The position numbers and the translations under genes are program-made. This document shows positions 40,401 to 50,747 of a stretch of DNA of 64,000 bases, piece by piece. A model generated the notes under the pieces. It saw only the letters and a list, made by a program, of their open reading frames with translations, was not told the origin of the DNA and did not search any database. The stretch's first letter is position 1; each line of letters starts with the position of its first letter. This DNA is from Candidatus Symbiobacter mobilis CR. Its GTDB lineage: Bacteria > Pseudomonadota > Gammaproteobacteria > Burkholderiales > Burkholderiaceae_C. The stretch is from positions 1,116,001 to 1,180,000 of the forward strand of contig NC_022576.1 in the NCBI RefSeq assembly GCF_000477435.1, in the 5' to 3' direction.

Positions 40401-42776
40401 TCAGGGCACCACAGTCCCGGCCCGGCCCGTGTGCTGGAGCAGTAGCTCCACCACGGCGTCGGGGTGGAAGGGCTTGCCCACGTGGTCGTTCATGCCTGCT
40501 GCAAGACACTGTTCCCGGTCTGCGGCAGAGGCATTCGCGGTCATGGCGATGATCGGAATTTCGGACTGACCCAACTCTTGGCGAATCGCTCGGGCTGCGG
40601 CCAAGCCGTCCATCACCGGCATCTGCATGTCCATCAGCACCACATCGAAAGGCTCGCTGTTCAACGACCTTGCCACCGCCGCCACGCCCGCTGCGCCGTC
40701 GTCGGCCAGCTCGACCAGCGCCCCTTCCCGCGAGAGCAGTTCGCCAGCCACTTGTTGGTTGACGAGGTTGTCCTCGACGACAAGCAGTCGCATCCCCGTC
40801 AATCTGCCTCGGTTGGTCGTGCGGATGCGGCCCGGAAGGATGTGGGCATCCTGCCCGGAAGAATGCGCAACGGCCTCACACAACATGGATGCCGTGATCG
40901 GTTTGACGAGGTATGCATGCAAGGCTGCGCGCTGCGCTGCATCGCAGCGCATCAGAGCATGGTGGTCGTACGCCGTCACCATCACGACCAGCGATTCTTT
41001 GGCTGGTTCGGTGTTGTCCTTTCTCCATACCTCGCGAATTTTGGCGATGGTCTCCCATCCATCCATGCCCGGCATATCCCAGTCGATGAAGATAGCGTGG
41101 TAAGGAGGTTTGCTGCGGCGTGCCCGACGGTTCGACAAATCGACGGCCATGGCGCCGCTGTGCGCGCATTCCACATGCCACCCCAGCGATTGGGCCATCG
41201 ATCCCAATAGTTCGAGCGCGACGGGGTTGTCATCAACGACAAGCACATCCAACACGGCTGTCGCATCAAGCGCGAGCACCTGGTGCGAGGCCGGTTTCGC
41301 CAGGGGAAGATCGATCTCGAAAAAGAAAGCGCTGCCCGCTGCGGGAACGCTTTCGCAGCGCAATGTCCCGCCCATGAGCGCGACGAGCCGCCTACTGATC
41401 GACAAGCCAAGCCCGGTACCCCCGAAACGGCGCGTGGTGGTCGTCTCGGCCTGCGTAAAGTCTTCAAAGATGCGTTCCAGATGTTCCGGGGCAATGCCGA
41501 TACCGCTGTCCTGCACGCAAAAACTTAACGTACAGACTGTTTCGGACATAGATACCGGCCGCACGCGCAGGATGACCTGCCCGGTATGCGTGAACTTGAT
41601 CGCGTTGTTGCCCAAATTGGTCAATACCTGCCGTAGGCGCAACACATCCCCGACAAGGTGGTGTGGGGTAGTGGAAGCCACGTCAAACAACACATCCACC
41701 GACTTGGTTCCCAGCGTGGCGGCCAGGACGACAGAGATTTCGCGCAGCAAGGCGTCCAGGTCGAAAGGCTGCTGGTCGAGCACCATCTTGCCTGCATCGA
41801 TCTTGGAAAAATCGAGGATGTCGTTGAGCAGCCCCAGCAGGGAATGCGCGGCAATGTCTGCCTTGCGAACGTAGTCGAGCTGTCGCCGACTGAGGTCCGT
41901 ATCCTGCAGCAATTCGAGCATGCCCAACACGGCATTCATCGGCGTGCGAATCTCGTGGCTCATATTGGCCAGAAACCGGCCCTTGCTTTCCAGTGCGCAC
42001 TCTGCCTCGTCCCGCGCCTTTTGCAAGGCAGCTTCGTTGCGTTTGATCTCGGTCATGTCCCGAAAAAAGAACACCCTGCCTATGGTCTGCTCCCTGCTGC
42101 GCACCGGGTGGGAGAAGGTTTCGACGATCCGGCCATCGGCCAGAAGCAGTGTTTCCTGGGCGTCCCCGACGGGGTCGATGCCATGCATCACGACCTGATG
42201 GAGCGTGGTGCAACGCGCTGTAGAGCCTGGTGCTGCACGAAGCTGGTTTTCGATCCACGCGACGATGCCACGGTCGTTATGCTCATCCAGCAAGGTTTGC
42301 GGCAACGACCACAACGCAGAAAAGCGCCGGTTGATGTTCATGATCGCGCCGTGGGTGTCGGTCAACAACACCGCGTCTGCGGTCGATTCCAGCGTGGCTG
42401 CGAAATGCAACCCGACATCTGCCAGCACGATCCCCGGCTTTTGCGGTCCACGCGCCGGGCGCGAACGCAGCACGTAGTACGCAGGATCGAGATCACTGCG
42501 CCGGGCCAGCTTGCGAATATCGAACTCCGTGCCGTCTTTGCGGCGGTAACTACCCGAGGCCTCCAGAGGGGTTTGGCTGGTCGCCATTTCCTCCCAGAAA
42601 AAATGGTCGGACAACGCGGTTTCGATATCGCTGATGTGCTTGCCAAGCAATTCCCCGGTGGGATAGCCAAGCTGCGCATGGGAACCCGGGCTGGCTGCAA
42701 CGATATGGAGACTGTGCGCATCGAGCAAAAAAAGCATCTCGCTCGATGCCTCCAAGAGCATGGCATCGGTATGCAT
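40401..42776 (-). CDS. Hybrid sensor histidine kinase, PAS-PAS-HisKA-HATPase-REC-REC
   Basis: 791 residues with no membrane segment, so cytoplasmic. Two PAS-like domains cover about 1-115 and 120-245. A dimerisation domain has [20 protein letters not shown] with the phospho-His at 274. The ATPase has N-box NLGNNAIKF and G-boxes DSGIGI and FGGTGLGLSISRRL. Two receiver domains follow, with phospho-Asp at about 565 (IDWDMPGMDGW) and 716 (LMDMQMPVMDG). It starts 30 bp after the HD-GYP gene, so the two are probably co-transcribed. There is no Hpt domain or DNA-binding partner adjacent. Confidence 0.93.
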   Translation of the reverse strand: MHTDAMLLEASSEMLFLLDAHSLHIVAASPGSHAQLGYPTGELLGKHISDIETALSDHFFWEEMATSQTPLEASGSYRRKDGTEFDIRKLARRSDLDPAYYVLRSRPARGPQKPGIVLADVGLHFAATLESTADAVLLTDTHGAIMNINRRFSALWSLPQTLLDEHNDRGIVAWIENQLRAAPGSTARCTTLHQVVMHGIDPVGDAQETLLLADGRIVETFSHPVRSREQTIGRVFFFRDMTEIKRNEAALQKARDEAECALESKGRFLANMSHEIRTPMNAVLGMLELLQDTDLSRRQLDYVRKADIAAHSLLGLLNDILDFSKIDAGKMVLDQQPFDLDALLREISVVLAATLGTKSVDVLFDVASTTPHHLVGDVLRLRQVLTNLGNNAIKFTHTGQVILRVRPVSMSETVCTLSFCVQDSGIGIAPEHLERIFEDFTQAETTTTRRFGGTGLGLSISRRLVALMGGTLRCESVPAAGSAFFFEIDLPLAKPASHQVLALDATAVLDVLVVDDNPVALELLGSMAQSLGWHVECAHSGAMAVDLSNRRARRSKPPYHAIFIDWDMPGMDGWETIAKIREVWRKDNTEPAKESLVVMVTAYDHHALMRCDAAQRAALHAYLVKPITASMLCEAVAHSSGQDAHILPGRIRTTNRGRLTGMRLLVVEDNLVNQQVAGELLSREGALVELADDGAAGVAAVARSLNSEPFDVVLMDMQMPVMDGLAAARAIRQELGQSEIPIIAMTANASAADREQCLAAGMNDHVGKPFHPDAVVELLLQHTGRAGTVVP

Positions 42777-42806
42777 GGCGGCAGTCTCCCTGTCAGTGTT
42801 AGGTGG

Positions 42807-44117
42807 TCAGTGGTCTGCGCTCGCTTCACCAGCAGCGTCTGCACCGAAAAAAAGGGCCATCCGCCTGCGCGGGTTGAGGTAAGAGCAGATATTGGGGGGG
42901 AGATGCTGAGGATGGATCGACTTGACGATGTTGATTGACGTTTCGGTTTCGAGGTTGAGGACGGGAGCCTCATCTCGGGGAACATACTCGCTGTACAGCA
43001 TGACCCACGGTCGCAAGGGCTTTTGGGGGTTGACGGACGTCACCACCCCTACCGCATGATTGGAAAGCAAGAGTAGCGAACCAGGCGGATGCACCCCTAG
43101 GCTGCGGATCAGCGTATGGAGGATCTGGGCGTCAAACTTCTTGCGGTATTGCACAAACAGATGGGAGAGTGCCTCGTGCGGGGTCATACCGATCGTCGCA
43201 TCGACAGGGTTGCAGAGCTTGTCGTAGTGGTTTACCAAGCTGACAAGCTTGGCTGCAGGAGTCATGCGGGCGCCATCAAGCCCCAGGGGGTACCCGCTTC
43301 CGTCGACAAATTCATGGTGCTGCGCGACCACAGACGATGCCAGCTCCGATAGGCCGACATTCCGCGCGAAATCCACCCCCAGGGCGACGTGTGTTTGCTG
43401 CAAATGCCGCTCAGCGGTCGTGGCGTCATTCGGCGATTTTTTGGCGACACGGTCGGGAATGTCGACGAAACCCACGTCATGCAACATGGCTCCCACGCCC
43501 AGTTCTCGCACGTCTTCGGGCGAGAAACGCAGTTCCCGTGCGACCATCATCGCCAGGATCGTGACGTTGAGGCTATGAAAGTACACATCCTCCCCCCCCA
43601 CCTTTTCGCCAAGGACATGCAGTGTGACGTTGGGGATTTGCAAAAAAGTGTCCGTCATCTCGACGACCAAGGCGCGTGTTTCCTCGACCGTCTGGCGTGG
43701 CTGGGTGCGCATGCTGCGCTGCAAATTCTTGAGCACCCCTACGGTTTTGGAAAAAGCCAACTCGACTTGATCGACGCTCTGCAGGTACTGCCGAACCGCC
43801 GGGGGGCGCTGCGGCTGTTCCGGGGTGCCGGTGGCATGGCGGGTGCTGTGCGGGGAGGAAGCCTCTGCCGCCGATGCTGGCGGCAAGGGTGTCTCGGCGG
43901 GGGGATCGGTACGCTGGGGATCGAAGCGATACCGTTGCAACCCCAGCGCCTTAAGCTCCCGCAACTGCTCCCGCGTTTGAATCTTGAAGCTACTAAGGGG
44001 GAAGGAATGCCGGAACCAGGCGATGTCCAGGATGACGAACACACCGATACGCAACTCTTCCGCAGTGAGATAGTGCGGCTGGGTGTCCTCGGAAAGTTCG
44101 GAAGCAGAAGATGCCAT
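42807..44117 (-). CDS. HD-GYP domain cyclic-di-GMP phosphodiesterase
   Basis: 436 residues. The N-terminal DUF3391-type region (YLTAEELRIGVFVILDIAWF) and a proline/alanine linker precede the HD-GYP domain. It has MLHDVGFVDIPDRV with HD at 213-214 and HHEFVDGSGYPLGL with GYP at 275-277. The C-terminal regulatory part has SNHAVGVVTSVNPQKPLRP. Proteins of this layout hydrolyse cyclic-di-GMP. It is the first gene of the HD-GYP/hybrid-kinase pair. It is divergent from the second hybrid kinase across a 273 bp region. Confidence 0.92.
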   Translation of the reverse strand: MASSASELSEDTQPHYLTAEELRIGVFVILDIAWFRHSFPLSSFKIQTREQLRELKALGLQRYRFDPQRTDPPAETPLPPASAAEASSPHSTRHATGTPEQPQRPPAVRQYLQSVDQVELAFSKTVGVLKNLQRSMRTQPRQTVEETRALVVEMTDTFLQIPNVTLHVLGEKVGGEDVYFHSLNVTILAMMVARELRFSPEDVRELGVGAMLHDVGFVDIPDRVAKKSPNDATTAERHLQQTHVALGVDFARNVGLSELASSVVAQHHEFVDGSGYPLGLDGARMTPAAKLVSLVNHYDKLCNPVDATIGMTPHEALSHLFVQYRKKFDAQILHTLIRSLGVHPPGSLLLLSNHAVGVVTSVNPQKPLRPWVMLYSEYVPRDEAPVLNLETETSINIVKSIHPQHLPPNICSYLNPRRRMALFFGADAAGEASADH

Positions 44118-44390
44118 GGCTCAACCAGTTGCCGCAATAGGTGGCAGCGGTGTTTGCACAGCCAAAAACGGTCGGCTGCGCAAGGGCATTCTAGGAGCCT
44201 GACGGGATGCTCACACATACCGCCAACGCATGGATTCGCTGTGCCATATCTATGGAATGGAGTCTTCTTATTTGCCTATGGGGCACTCTCTACAATGGCC
44301 ATTCTTGGCTGTCGGCACAGGGAGATCAGGGTTGGGGTAGCACGACGGCTGTAGGTTGCAGCGGGGGGAATACTCTGCTCGAAGGGCGTC

Positions 44391-47297
44391 ATGGAGTCCA
44401 CTACACAAAATAGCGAACGTTTGTTGCGCCTCAAGCAGCGAGCCAAGGCGGTGCTCGATCAGGCAGACGCCGGGCGTATTGCGGGCATGCCCGACAACGT
44501 CGAAGCACTCCAATTGCTCGAAGATCTGCGCATTTACCAGATCGAGCTGGAACTACAAAACGACGAACTGCGTGCTGCGCAGCAAGACGCGGAAGTTTTG
44601 CGTGGCCGTTACCACAGCCTGTTTGCCCGGCTCCCGATCCCTGCCATCGTCATCGATACCAACGGCATCGTCGATGATGCCAACGAGCTGGCGGACAAAC
44701 TTCTCGGCGTGCTAGGGCCCAACGTTGGCCTGGACGTGCGGCTCTGGAAGAGGCTCGGCAATGGCGAACGGGGGCGCCTGCACCGTGTAGTGCGCGATGT
44801 GCTACCCGGGCAAACGGCTTCCGTCCCCAAGGTAGTCTTCGTCACGATTGATGGGCAAGAGCGGGTATTCGACGTCTCGCTGATGTGCCTGTCGATCGAC
44901 TACAAGCTCGACCGCAGGGTTCTGCTGACCCTCGTGGACCAAACCGCAGAAATCGCCCGGGAGCAGGATCGTCTGTTCTACGAACTGCTGCTGGATTCCA
45001 GCGACAGCAGCATCTACGCGGCGGACAAGCACGGCCAAATGCTCTTGGCGAACCAGTCTTGTCTACACATGTGGGGCTTGCCCCGGGAAGCAGTCGTCGG
45101 CCACAAGCGCGAAGAATTCTTGCCGCTGCGAGATGCCATCCTCCACAACGAGACCGACCACAAAGTCCTCTCCAGTGGCGAAGTGCTGACGTTGGAAGAG
45201 CAGACTTTCGCTGCCACCCAACGCGGCGAGCTGGATTTGTTCACCCGCAAGTTCCCGCTTCGCGACCGTTCCGGGACGATCTACGGCGTGGCCGGAATCT
45301 CTACGGACATCACCGTGCTCAAAGACCAGCAGCGGCAGGCGCTGTTGAGCGAGGCGGTATTCATGGGCGCGCAGGAATCGATCGTCGTGACCGACCCGCA
45401 GACGCGCATCATCCGCGTCAACCCGGCTTTCGTGAAACAGACGGGTTTTTCGCTGGAAACCGTGCGGGGACACAAAACCAACGTGCTCAAGTCTGGCCAG
45501 CAGTCGCGCGAGTTCTACCAAACGATGTGGCAGTCCCTCAACACCGTGGATCACTGGTCGGGGGAAATCCAGAACCGGCGGGCCAATGGCTCGCTGTACA
45601 TCGTCTGGGCCAACATTTCCGCCATGCACGACGAAGACGGCAAGCTGCTGCATTACGTCGGCATCAGCCTCGACATCACCGAGCACCACCGTGCGCGCAA
45701 AGAGCTGCAACGCATCGAAACCCTGCTGCGTGCCGCCATTGACACGGTCGACGAAGCCTTCGTGCTCTTCGACGCGCAAGACCGTTTCGTGTTTTGCAAC
45801 GACAAATACCGCGAGCTGTATGCGACATCAGCAGACTTGTTCGTTCCCGGCGCCGATTTCGAATCGATCGTGCGGGAAGGAGTGCGTCGCGGCCAGTACA
45901 AGGATGCTGTCGGGCGAGAAGAAGAATGGCTGGATCAACGCTTCGCGGTTCACCGTGGCGACGGCGAAAAAATGGAAGTCGAACTCGACACCGGGCGCAT
46001 CCTGCGGGTCATCGAGCGCAAGATGCCCGATGGACACACGGCAGGGTTCCGGGTAGACATCACCGACCTGGTTCACGCCACGCAGGATGCCCAGGCTGCG
46101 AACGTTGCCAAGAGCCGATTTCTCGCGACGATGAGCCACGAGATCCGCACCCCCATGAATGGCATTCTGGGGATTGCCCAGTTGCTCATGGCGCCCGAGG
46201 TCACTGAAGACACGCGGCGTCACTACGCCAGGACGATCCTCGCGTCGGGGCAGACTTTGCTGACGCTACTCAACGACGTGCTCGACCTGGCCAAGATCGA
46301 GGCCGGCAAGCTCCAATTCGACACCATCGTTTTCGACCCCCACGCGCTACTGCAAGAAGTGTGCATGCTCTTTAGCGGCGCCGCAGACGCCAAGCATCTG
46401 CAATTGCACGGTGTGTGGAATGGCTCTGCTGGCCGACGTTTCCAGGGAGATTCCTACCGGCTTCGCCAAATGATTTCTAACCTGCTTGGTAACGCCATCA
46501 AGTTTTCCCACCAGGGCCAAGTGCGCGTGGAATGCCATGTCGTCGACGAAAGCGAGGACGTTGCGTTGCTCGAATGGGCGGTGACAGACACCGGCATTGG
46601 CATTGCGCCGGAGAAACTCGATCTCCTTTTTCAGCCATTCACGCAAACCGATAGCTCGACGACGCGCGAATACGGTGGCTCCGGATTGGGGCTATCGATC
46701 GTCGAACACCTTGCCCGGCTCATGGGGGGGGAAGTCGGTGTGGAAAGCGAAGTGGGCAAGGGGTCGCGGTTCTGGTTCCGCGTGCCCGTTCGCGCACTGC
46801 CCAATGGAGGGGAAACCCGCAACGTCAACCCGGAAGCCCCCGTGCAACTGCGCGGAGACATCGCGGAAATCCCCTTGCCCAAAGCACGCATCCTGGTAGC
46901 AGAAGACAACCCAGTCAATTGCCTTGTGATCGTATCGATGCTGCAAGCCATGGGTATGCAGGTCGATGTCGTGGCGGATGGCCAGCAGGCCGTCGACGTT
47001 TTTCAGCACGCCAAACAGGATAGTGACTTACCCGACCTCGTCCTGATGGACGTGCAAATGCCCGTGATGGACGGATGCACTGCGGTGGAGTGGATTCGTG
47101 CGTGGGAAGCGACGACTGGCAAATCGCGCACCGCCATCCTCGCCCTCACCGCCGATGCTTTCGAAGAAGATCGTCGGCGTTGCCTGGCAGTGGGCATGGA
47201 CGACTTCCTCACCAAGCCCGTTGCAGTGGGCGTCCTCAAGGAATCCCTGCGCAAATGGTTGGCTGCCTTGCCCAGGATTCCGCACGACGACCAGTAG
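44391..47297 (+). CDS. Hybrid sensor histidine kinase with four PAS domains
   Basis: 968 residues, no membrane helix. An N-terminal helix ([20 protein letters not shown]) leads into four PAS domains at about 70-185, 200-310, 320-435 and 445-565. HisKA has [20 protein letters not shown] with phospho-His 583. The ATPase has [15 protein letters not shown] and [14 protein letters not shown]. One receiver domain has AEDNPVN and phospho-Asp 887 in [11 protein letters not shown]. It is divergent from the HD-GYP gene, so both may answer to shared regulatory DNA. Output is unknown; it lacks an Hpt domain. Confidence 0.93.
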   Translation: MESTTQNSERLLRLKQRAKAVLDQADAGRIAGMPDNVEALQLLEDLRIYQIELELQNDELRAAQQDAEVLRGRYHSLFARLPIPAIVIDTNGIVDDANELADKLLGVLGPNVGLDVRLWKRLGNGERGRLHRVVRDVLPGQTASVPKVVFVTIDGQERVFDVSLMCLSIDYKLDRRVLLTLVDQTAEIAREQDRLFYELLLDSSDSSIYAADKHGQMLLANQSCLHMWGLPREAVVGHKREEFLPLRDAILHNETDHKVLSSGEVLTLEEQTFAATQRGELDLFTRKFPLRDRSGTIYGVAGISTDITVLKDQQRQALLSEAVFMGAQESIVVTDPQTRIIRVNPAFVKQTGFSLETVRGHKTNVLKSGQQSREFYQTMWQSLNTVDHWSGEIQNRRANGSLYIVWANISAMHDEDGKLLHYVGISLDITEHHRARKELQRIETLLRAAIDTVDEAFVLFDAQDRFVFCNDKYRELYATSADLFVPGADFESIVREGVRRGQYKDAVGREEEWLDQRFAVHRGDGEKMEVELDTGRILRVIERKMPDGHTAGFRVDITDLVHATQDAQAANVAKSRFLATMSHEIRTPMNGILGIAQLLMAPEVTEDTRRHYARTILASGQTLLTLLNDVLDLAKIEAGKLQFDTIVFDPHALLQEVCMLFSGAADAKHLQLHGVWNGSAGRRFQGDSYRLRQMISNLLGNAIKFSHQGQVRVECHVVDESEDVALLEWAVTDTGIGIAPEKLDLLFQPFTQTDSSTTREYGGSGLGLSIVEHLARLMGGEVGVESEVGKGSRFWFRVPVRALPNGGETRNVNPEAPVQLRGDIAEIPLPKARILVAEDNPVNCLVIVSMLQAMGMQVDVVADGQQAVDVFQHAKQDSDLPDLVLMDVQMPVMDGCTAVEWIRAWEATTGKSRTAILALTADAFEEDRRRCLAVGMDDFLTKPVAVGVLKESLRKWLAALPRIPHDDQ

Positions 47298-47310
47298 TCC
47301 CGTGGGGACA

Positions 47311-47335
47311 TCGCGGCTGCCGTCGCTCCTACAAC
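47311..47335 (-). repeat. REP-like 25 bp palindrome
   Basis: On the minus strand reads GTTGTAGGAGCGACGGCAG then CCGCGA. It belongs to the same family as copies at 52754-52778 and 53627-53651. It lies 14 bp after the hybrid kinase stop and before tRNA-Ser. Confidence 0.6.
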
Positions 47336-47392
47336 GAGAACGGACGCGTTGTGCCGCTCCCTACAATGCCCCATTCCAGTGCAAAACGGTAT

Positions 47393-47482
47393 GGAAGCGT
47401 GCCAGAGCGGTCTAATGGACTGGTCTTGAAAACCAGCGGCGTCGCAAGGCGCCCGTGAGTTCGAATCTCACCGCTTCCGCCA
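47393..47482 (+). tRNA. tRNA-Ser (TGA)
   Basis: 90 nt class II tRNA with encoded CCA. The acceptor GGAAGCG pairs with CGCTTCC. The anticodon arm CTGGTCTTGAAAACCAG contains TGA. A long variable arm and the T-arm GAGTTCGAATCTC are present. A TACAAT at 47362-47367 could be its -10 box. Confidence 0.97.
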
Positions 47483-47562
47483 GCAGTGATCGCAGTAGCA
47501 GTAGCACACAGGCTACGCCATCACCCCACTGGCACCCCACTATTCCCCACTGCCGCTGCGCT

Positions 47563-49551
47563 CTACCCTGGCCCGGAGCGCGCCACCAGCCTGCGCTCGG
47601 CTTCTTCCAACGCAGGCCCCTTGCCTGACAGCAGCAGGATATCCCCCTCGAAAAGACTCGTGGCATCCGCCGGGGACAACACCTGTCCCGTCTTGCGCCG
47701 CAGGCTCACAAGCTGCACGTGCAGCTCCGACAAATGCAGGGCATCGACCGTCCTGCCCAGGCAGCGCGCCCCCAGGGGCAGGCGCACGCTGTGCAAACGT
47801 TCCTGCTGCATGTCATCGCCATCCGGGGCGTCGTCCGCACCGCGAAAGTAGCCGCGCAACAGGGCATAGCGGGCATCGCGCTGCTCCTGCGTCCTACGGA
47901 TCACGCGCCGCATCGGAACTCCCACCAGCGCGAGCGCATGGCTGGCCAGCATCAACGACCCTTCAATCGCCTCCGGCACGACTTCGGTTGCGCCGGAACG
48001 CTGCAACAGCTCCAAATCGTGGTCATCCTGCGTCCGCACGACGACAGGGACGTGCGGGGCATGTTCGCGAATGTGCCCCAACACCCGGATCACGCTAGGT
48101 GTGTTGAGGTAGGTGACGACGACGGCGGAAGCACGCGCCAGCCCCGCAGCCATCAACGCTTGCAGCCGTGCAGCGTCGCCGAAGACGACGGTATCCCCCG
48201 CAGCGGCAGCCAGCCGCACCCTGTCGGGGTCGAGATCAAGCGCGACATAGGCAATATGTTCTTCTTCCAGCATCCGCGCCAGGTTCTGCCCGCAACGCCC
48301 GTATCCACAAATGATGACGTGCTTGCGCACCTTCATCGACTGCCGGGCAATGCTCGTCATCTGCACGGATTCCATCAGCCACTCGTTTGCCGCGATAGCC
48401 ATGACGATGTCCCCACTGCGCAAGACGATCAGCGGGGTCGCCAGCATCGACAACACCATCGCCGCCAGGACGGGGTTGAAGAGTTCCGCCGGAATGATCC
48501 CATGCGAGTGCGTCAGCAGCACAAACCCAAACTCCCCCGCTTGCGCCAGATACAACCCGGTTCGCAACGCCGATCCCGGCGTGGCCCCCAACAGCCGCGC
48601 CACCCCGACAACCACGGCAGCCTTGAATACGAAAAGCAGGCCCAGCAGCACGAGCACCACGGGCCAGCGTTCCAGCACCAGCCGCCAATCGAGCAACATC
48701 CCGATGCCGATGAAAAACAGACCCAATAACACGTCGTGAAAAGGACGGATGTCGGTTTCGACCTGCTGTTTGAACTGGGTCTCGGAAATGAGCATCCCCG
48801 CAATAAAAGCCCCCAGCGCCATACTCAGCCCTGCAAGCTCGGTCAGCCACGCCAGCCCCAGTGTGACGAGCAGAATGTTCAGAACGAACAGTTCCTCGCT
48901 CTTCCTGCGCGCAACGAGCGTCAGCCACCATCGCATCACGGCAGGCCCGCCAACCAGCAGCAACACCACCAACACAGTAGCCTTGCACACCGCCCATAGC
49001 AGGGTGGCGAACATATCCCCCGCCGGCCCACCCAACGCGGGAATCAGCACCAGCAGGGGAACCACCGCCAAATCCTGAAACAGCAGCACGCCCATCACGC
49101 GCTTGCCGTACTCCGACTCCAACTCCAGCCGCTCACTCATCAACTTGACGACGATAGCCGTGCTACTCATGGCCAAAGCGCTTGCCAGCACGAAGGCTGC
49201 CCGAGCGTCGATCCCCAATCCGACTGCCCACCCCAATACAAGCGCCACACCAGTGCCCAACAACACGGTGGCGACGACTTGCAGCAGCCCCAGCCCCAAC
49301 ACATGCTTGCGCATGGCACGCAGCTTGTGGGGGTGGAATTCCAGCCCGATGACAAACATCAGAAAGACCACGCCGAATTCGCCCAAATGCGCCACGCCCT
49401 GCGCATCGCGCGCCACGGCCATCGCATGTGGGCCGATGCATACCCCGACCGCCAAATACCCCAACATCGGCGGCAGCTTCAGGCTGCGGCACACCACCAC
49501 CCCCAGCACGGCGGCCAAGAGATACAACAATGTCAATTCCAAGGAACCCAT
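47563..49551 (-). CDS. KefB/KefC-type cation:proton antiporter (CPA2) with RCK domains
   Basis: 662 residues. About twelve membrane helices occupy residues 1-385, with FGVVFLMFVIGLEFHP and ALAMSSTAIVVKLM typical of CPA2 exchangers. A cytoplasmic TrkA-N/RCK domain begins KHVIICGYGRCGQNLARMLE near 410 (nucleotide-binding GxGxxG). A TrkA-C domain (about 570-655) ends the protein. The family exports potassium in exchange for protons. Glutathione gating as in E. coli KefC cannot be judged from sequence, and no KefF/KefG partner is adjacent. It is divergent from kdsD. Confidence 0.92.
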   Translation of the reverse strand: MGSLELTLLYLLAAVLGVVVCRSLKLPPMLGYLAVGVCIGPHAMAVARDAQGVAHLGEFGVVFLMFVIGLEFHPHKLRAMRKHVLGLGLLQVVATVLLGTGVALVLGWAVGLGIDARAAFVLASALAMSSTAIVVKLMSERLELESEYGKRVMGVLLFQDLAVVPLLVLIPALGGPAGDMFATLLWAVCKATVLVVLLLVGGPAVMRWWLTLVARRKSEELFVLNILLVTLGLAWLTELAGLSMALGAFIAGMLISETQFKQQVETDIRPFHDVLLGLFFIGIGMLLDWRLVLERWPVVLVLLGLLFVFKAAVVVGVARLLGATPGSALRTGLYLAQAGEFGFVLLTHSHGIIPAELFNPVLAAMVLSMLATPLIVLRSGDIVMAIAANEWLMESVQMTSIARQSMKVRKHVIICGYGRCGQNLARMLEEEHIAYVALDLDPDRVRLAAAAGDTVVFGDAARLQALMAAGLARASAVVVTYLNTPSVIRVLGHIREHAPHVPVVVRTQDDHDLELLQRSGATEVVPEAIEGSLMLASHALALVGVPMRRVIRRTQEQRDARYALLRGYFRGADDAPDGDDMQQERLHSVRLPLGARCLGRTVDALHLSELHVQLVSLRRKTGQVLSPADATSLFEGDILLLSGKGPALEEAERRLVARSGPG

Positions 49552-49567
49552 GCGGACTACTTTACTA

Positions 49568-49672
49568 GGACTTACGCAAAATTGTCCCGGCTAGGCCTCC
49601 CCACGCAGACAGTACAAAAAGACAGTGCGACAAGGGGATATAACGACGCTGGGGTGGTTTTGCGTACATCCC
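49568..49672 (+). repeat. 100 bp MITE-like repeat, copy B
   Basis: 105 bp. The left end GGACTTACGCAAAATTGTCCC and right end GGTTTTGCGTACATCCC form an imperfect inverted repeat. The right half (GGATATAACGACGCTGGGG) is nearly the same as copy A at 21370-21470; the middle is divergent. It sits in the divergent promoter region between the antiporter gene and kdsD. Confidence 0.6.
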
Positions 49673-49679
49673 ATTTCCC

Positions 49680-49709
49680 TTGGGACACTTTTCGGCCCAC
49701 TCCTACAAT
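49680..49709 (+). promoter_or_regulatory. Candidate sigma-70 promoter for kdsD
   Basis: TTGGGA (49680-49685), 18-bp spacer, TACAAT (49704-49709). The kdsD ATG follows only six bases after the -10 box, so transcription would begin at or next to the start codon (leaderless mRNA). The promoter begins 8 bp after repeat copy B. Confidence 0.5.
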
Positions 49710-49715
49710 TTCTCC

Positions 49716-50720
49716 ATGTCTAGCGATGCCCCCCGCGCCCCGATTTCGCCCGACGATTCGCGCATCCTCACCTTGGCACGGCAGGCGCTGGATATCGAAG
49801 CCCAGGCTGTGCTCGGCATCCGTGATCGGCTCGACGAACGTTTTGCCCATGTCGTCCAAGCCATTCTGCACACGCCAGGTCGGCTTGTGGTCATGGGCGT
49901 GGGCAAGAGCGGGCACATCGGCAGGAAGATCGTCGCCACGCTCGCTTCCACTGGCACCCCGTCCCTATTCGTCCACCCTACGGAAGCCATCCACGGGGAC
50001 TTAGGGATGATCCAGGCGCAGGATGCAGTGCTCGCCATGTCTTACAGCGGCGAGTCCGACGAAATCCTGGCCATCCTCCCCCCCCTACAGCGCATGGGGG
50101 TCTTGCGTATCGCAATGACCTCGCGGCTCCAGTCTTCCCTGGCGCAGTGTTGCGACCACGTGCTCGATTGCAGCGTCGCGCAGGAAGCCTGCCCACTGAA
50201 CTTGGCACCCACCGCCAGCACCGTTGCCCAGCTTGCCCTGGGGGATGCACTGGCCGTGGCATTGCTTGATGCGCGGGGGTTCCGGGCCGAAGACTTTGCC
50301 CGATCCCACCCCGGGGGAACACTCGGGCGCAAGCTCCTCACCCACGTGCGGGATGTGATGCGCACCGGCACGGCCATCCCCCGCGTAGGCATGGATGCCA
50401 CCTTTGCCGAACTGGTACAGGAAATGAGCGCCAAAGGGCTGGGCTGCAGCGCCATCGTCAATGCACAGGATCGCGTACAAGGTATCTTCACCGATGGCGA
50501 CCTGCGCCGATGGATCGAACAAGGCATCGACCTGCGCACCCGCATTGCGCAAGAGGTGATGCACCCCAAGCCCTGGACACTAGGCCCTGATGCCTTGGCC
50601 GTCGATGCCGTTGCACTGATGGAAGAACGCGCCATCACCAGCGTGCTGGTAGTCGATGATCAGGGATGCCTGTGCGGCGCTCTCAATAGCAACGATCTGC
50701 TCCGCGCCAAGGTCATCTGA
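49716..50720 (+). CDS. kdsD: Arabinose-5-phosphate isomerase KdsD
   Basis: 334 residues from the ATG at 49716. The SIS domain has VVMGVGKSGHIGRKIVATLA, HGDLGMIQAQDAVLAMSYSG and RSHPGGTLGRKLL. Two CBS domains follow (VRDVMRTGTAIPRVG and QEVMHPKPWTLGPDALAVDA). It converts ribulose 5-phosphate to arabinose 5-phosphate, the first step towards Kdo for lipopolysaccharide. It is followed by kdsC and lptC in one direction, all envelope LPS genes. No ribosome binding site is visible, fitting a leaderless start. Confidence 0.96.
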   Translation: MSSDAPRAPISPDDSRILTLARQALDIEAQAVLGIRDRLDERFAHVVQAILHTPGRLVVMGVGKSGHIGRKIVATLASTGTPSLFVHPTEAIHGDLGMIQAQDAVLAMSYSGESDEILAILPPLQRMGVLRIAMTSRLQSSLAQCCDHVLDCSVAQEACPLNLAPTASTVAQLALGDALAVALLDARGFRAEDFARSHPGGTLGRKLLTHVRDVMRTGTAIPRVGMDATFAELVQEMSAKGLGCSAIVNAQDRVQGIFTDGDLRRWIEQGIDLRTRIAQEVMHPKPWTLGPDALAVDAVALMEERAITSVLVVDDQGCLCGALNSNDLLRAKVI

Positions 50721-50747
50721 CCAGCGCTCTCACTACCCTCCATCGCC

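Noticed and set aside
47298..47310. GTCCC-GTG-GGGAC hairpin after the hybrid kinase as a terminator
   Set aside because: No U-run follows, and it merges into the REP-like palindrome at 47311-47335.
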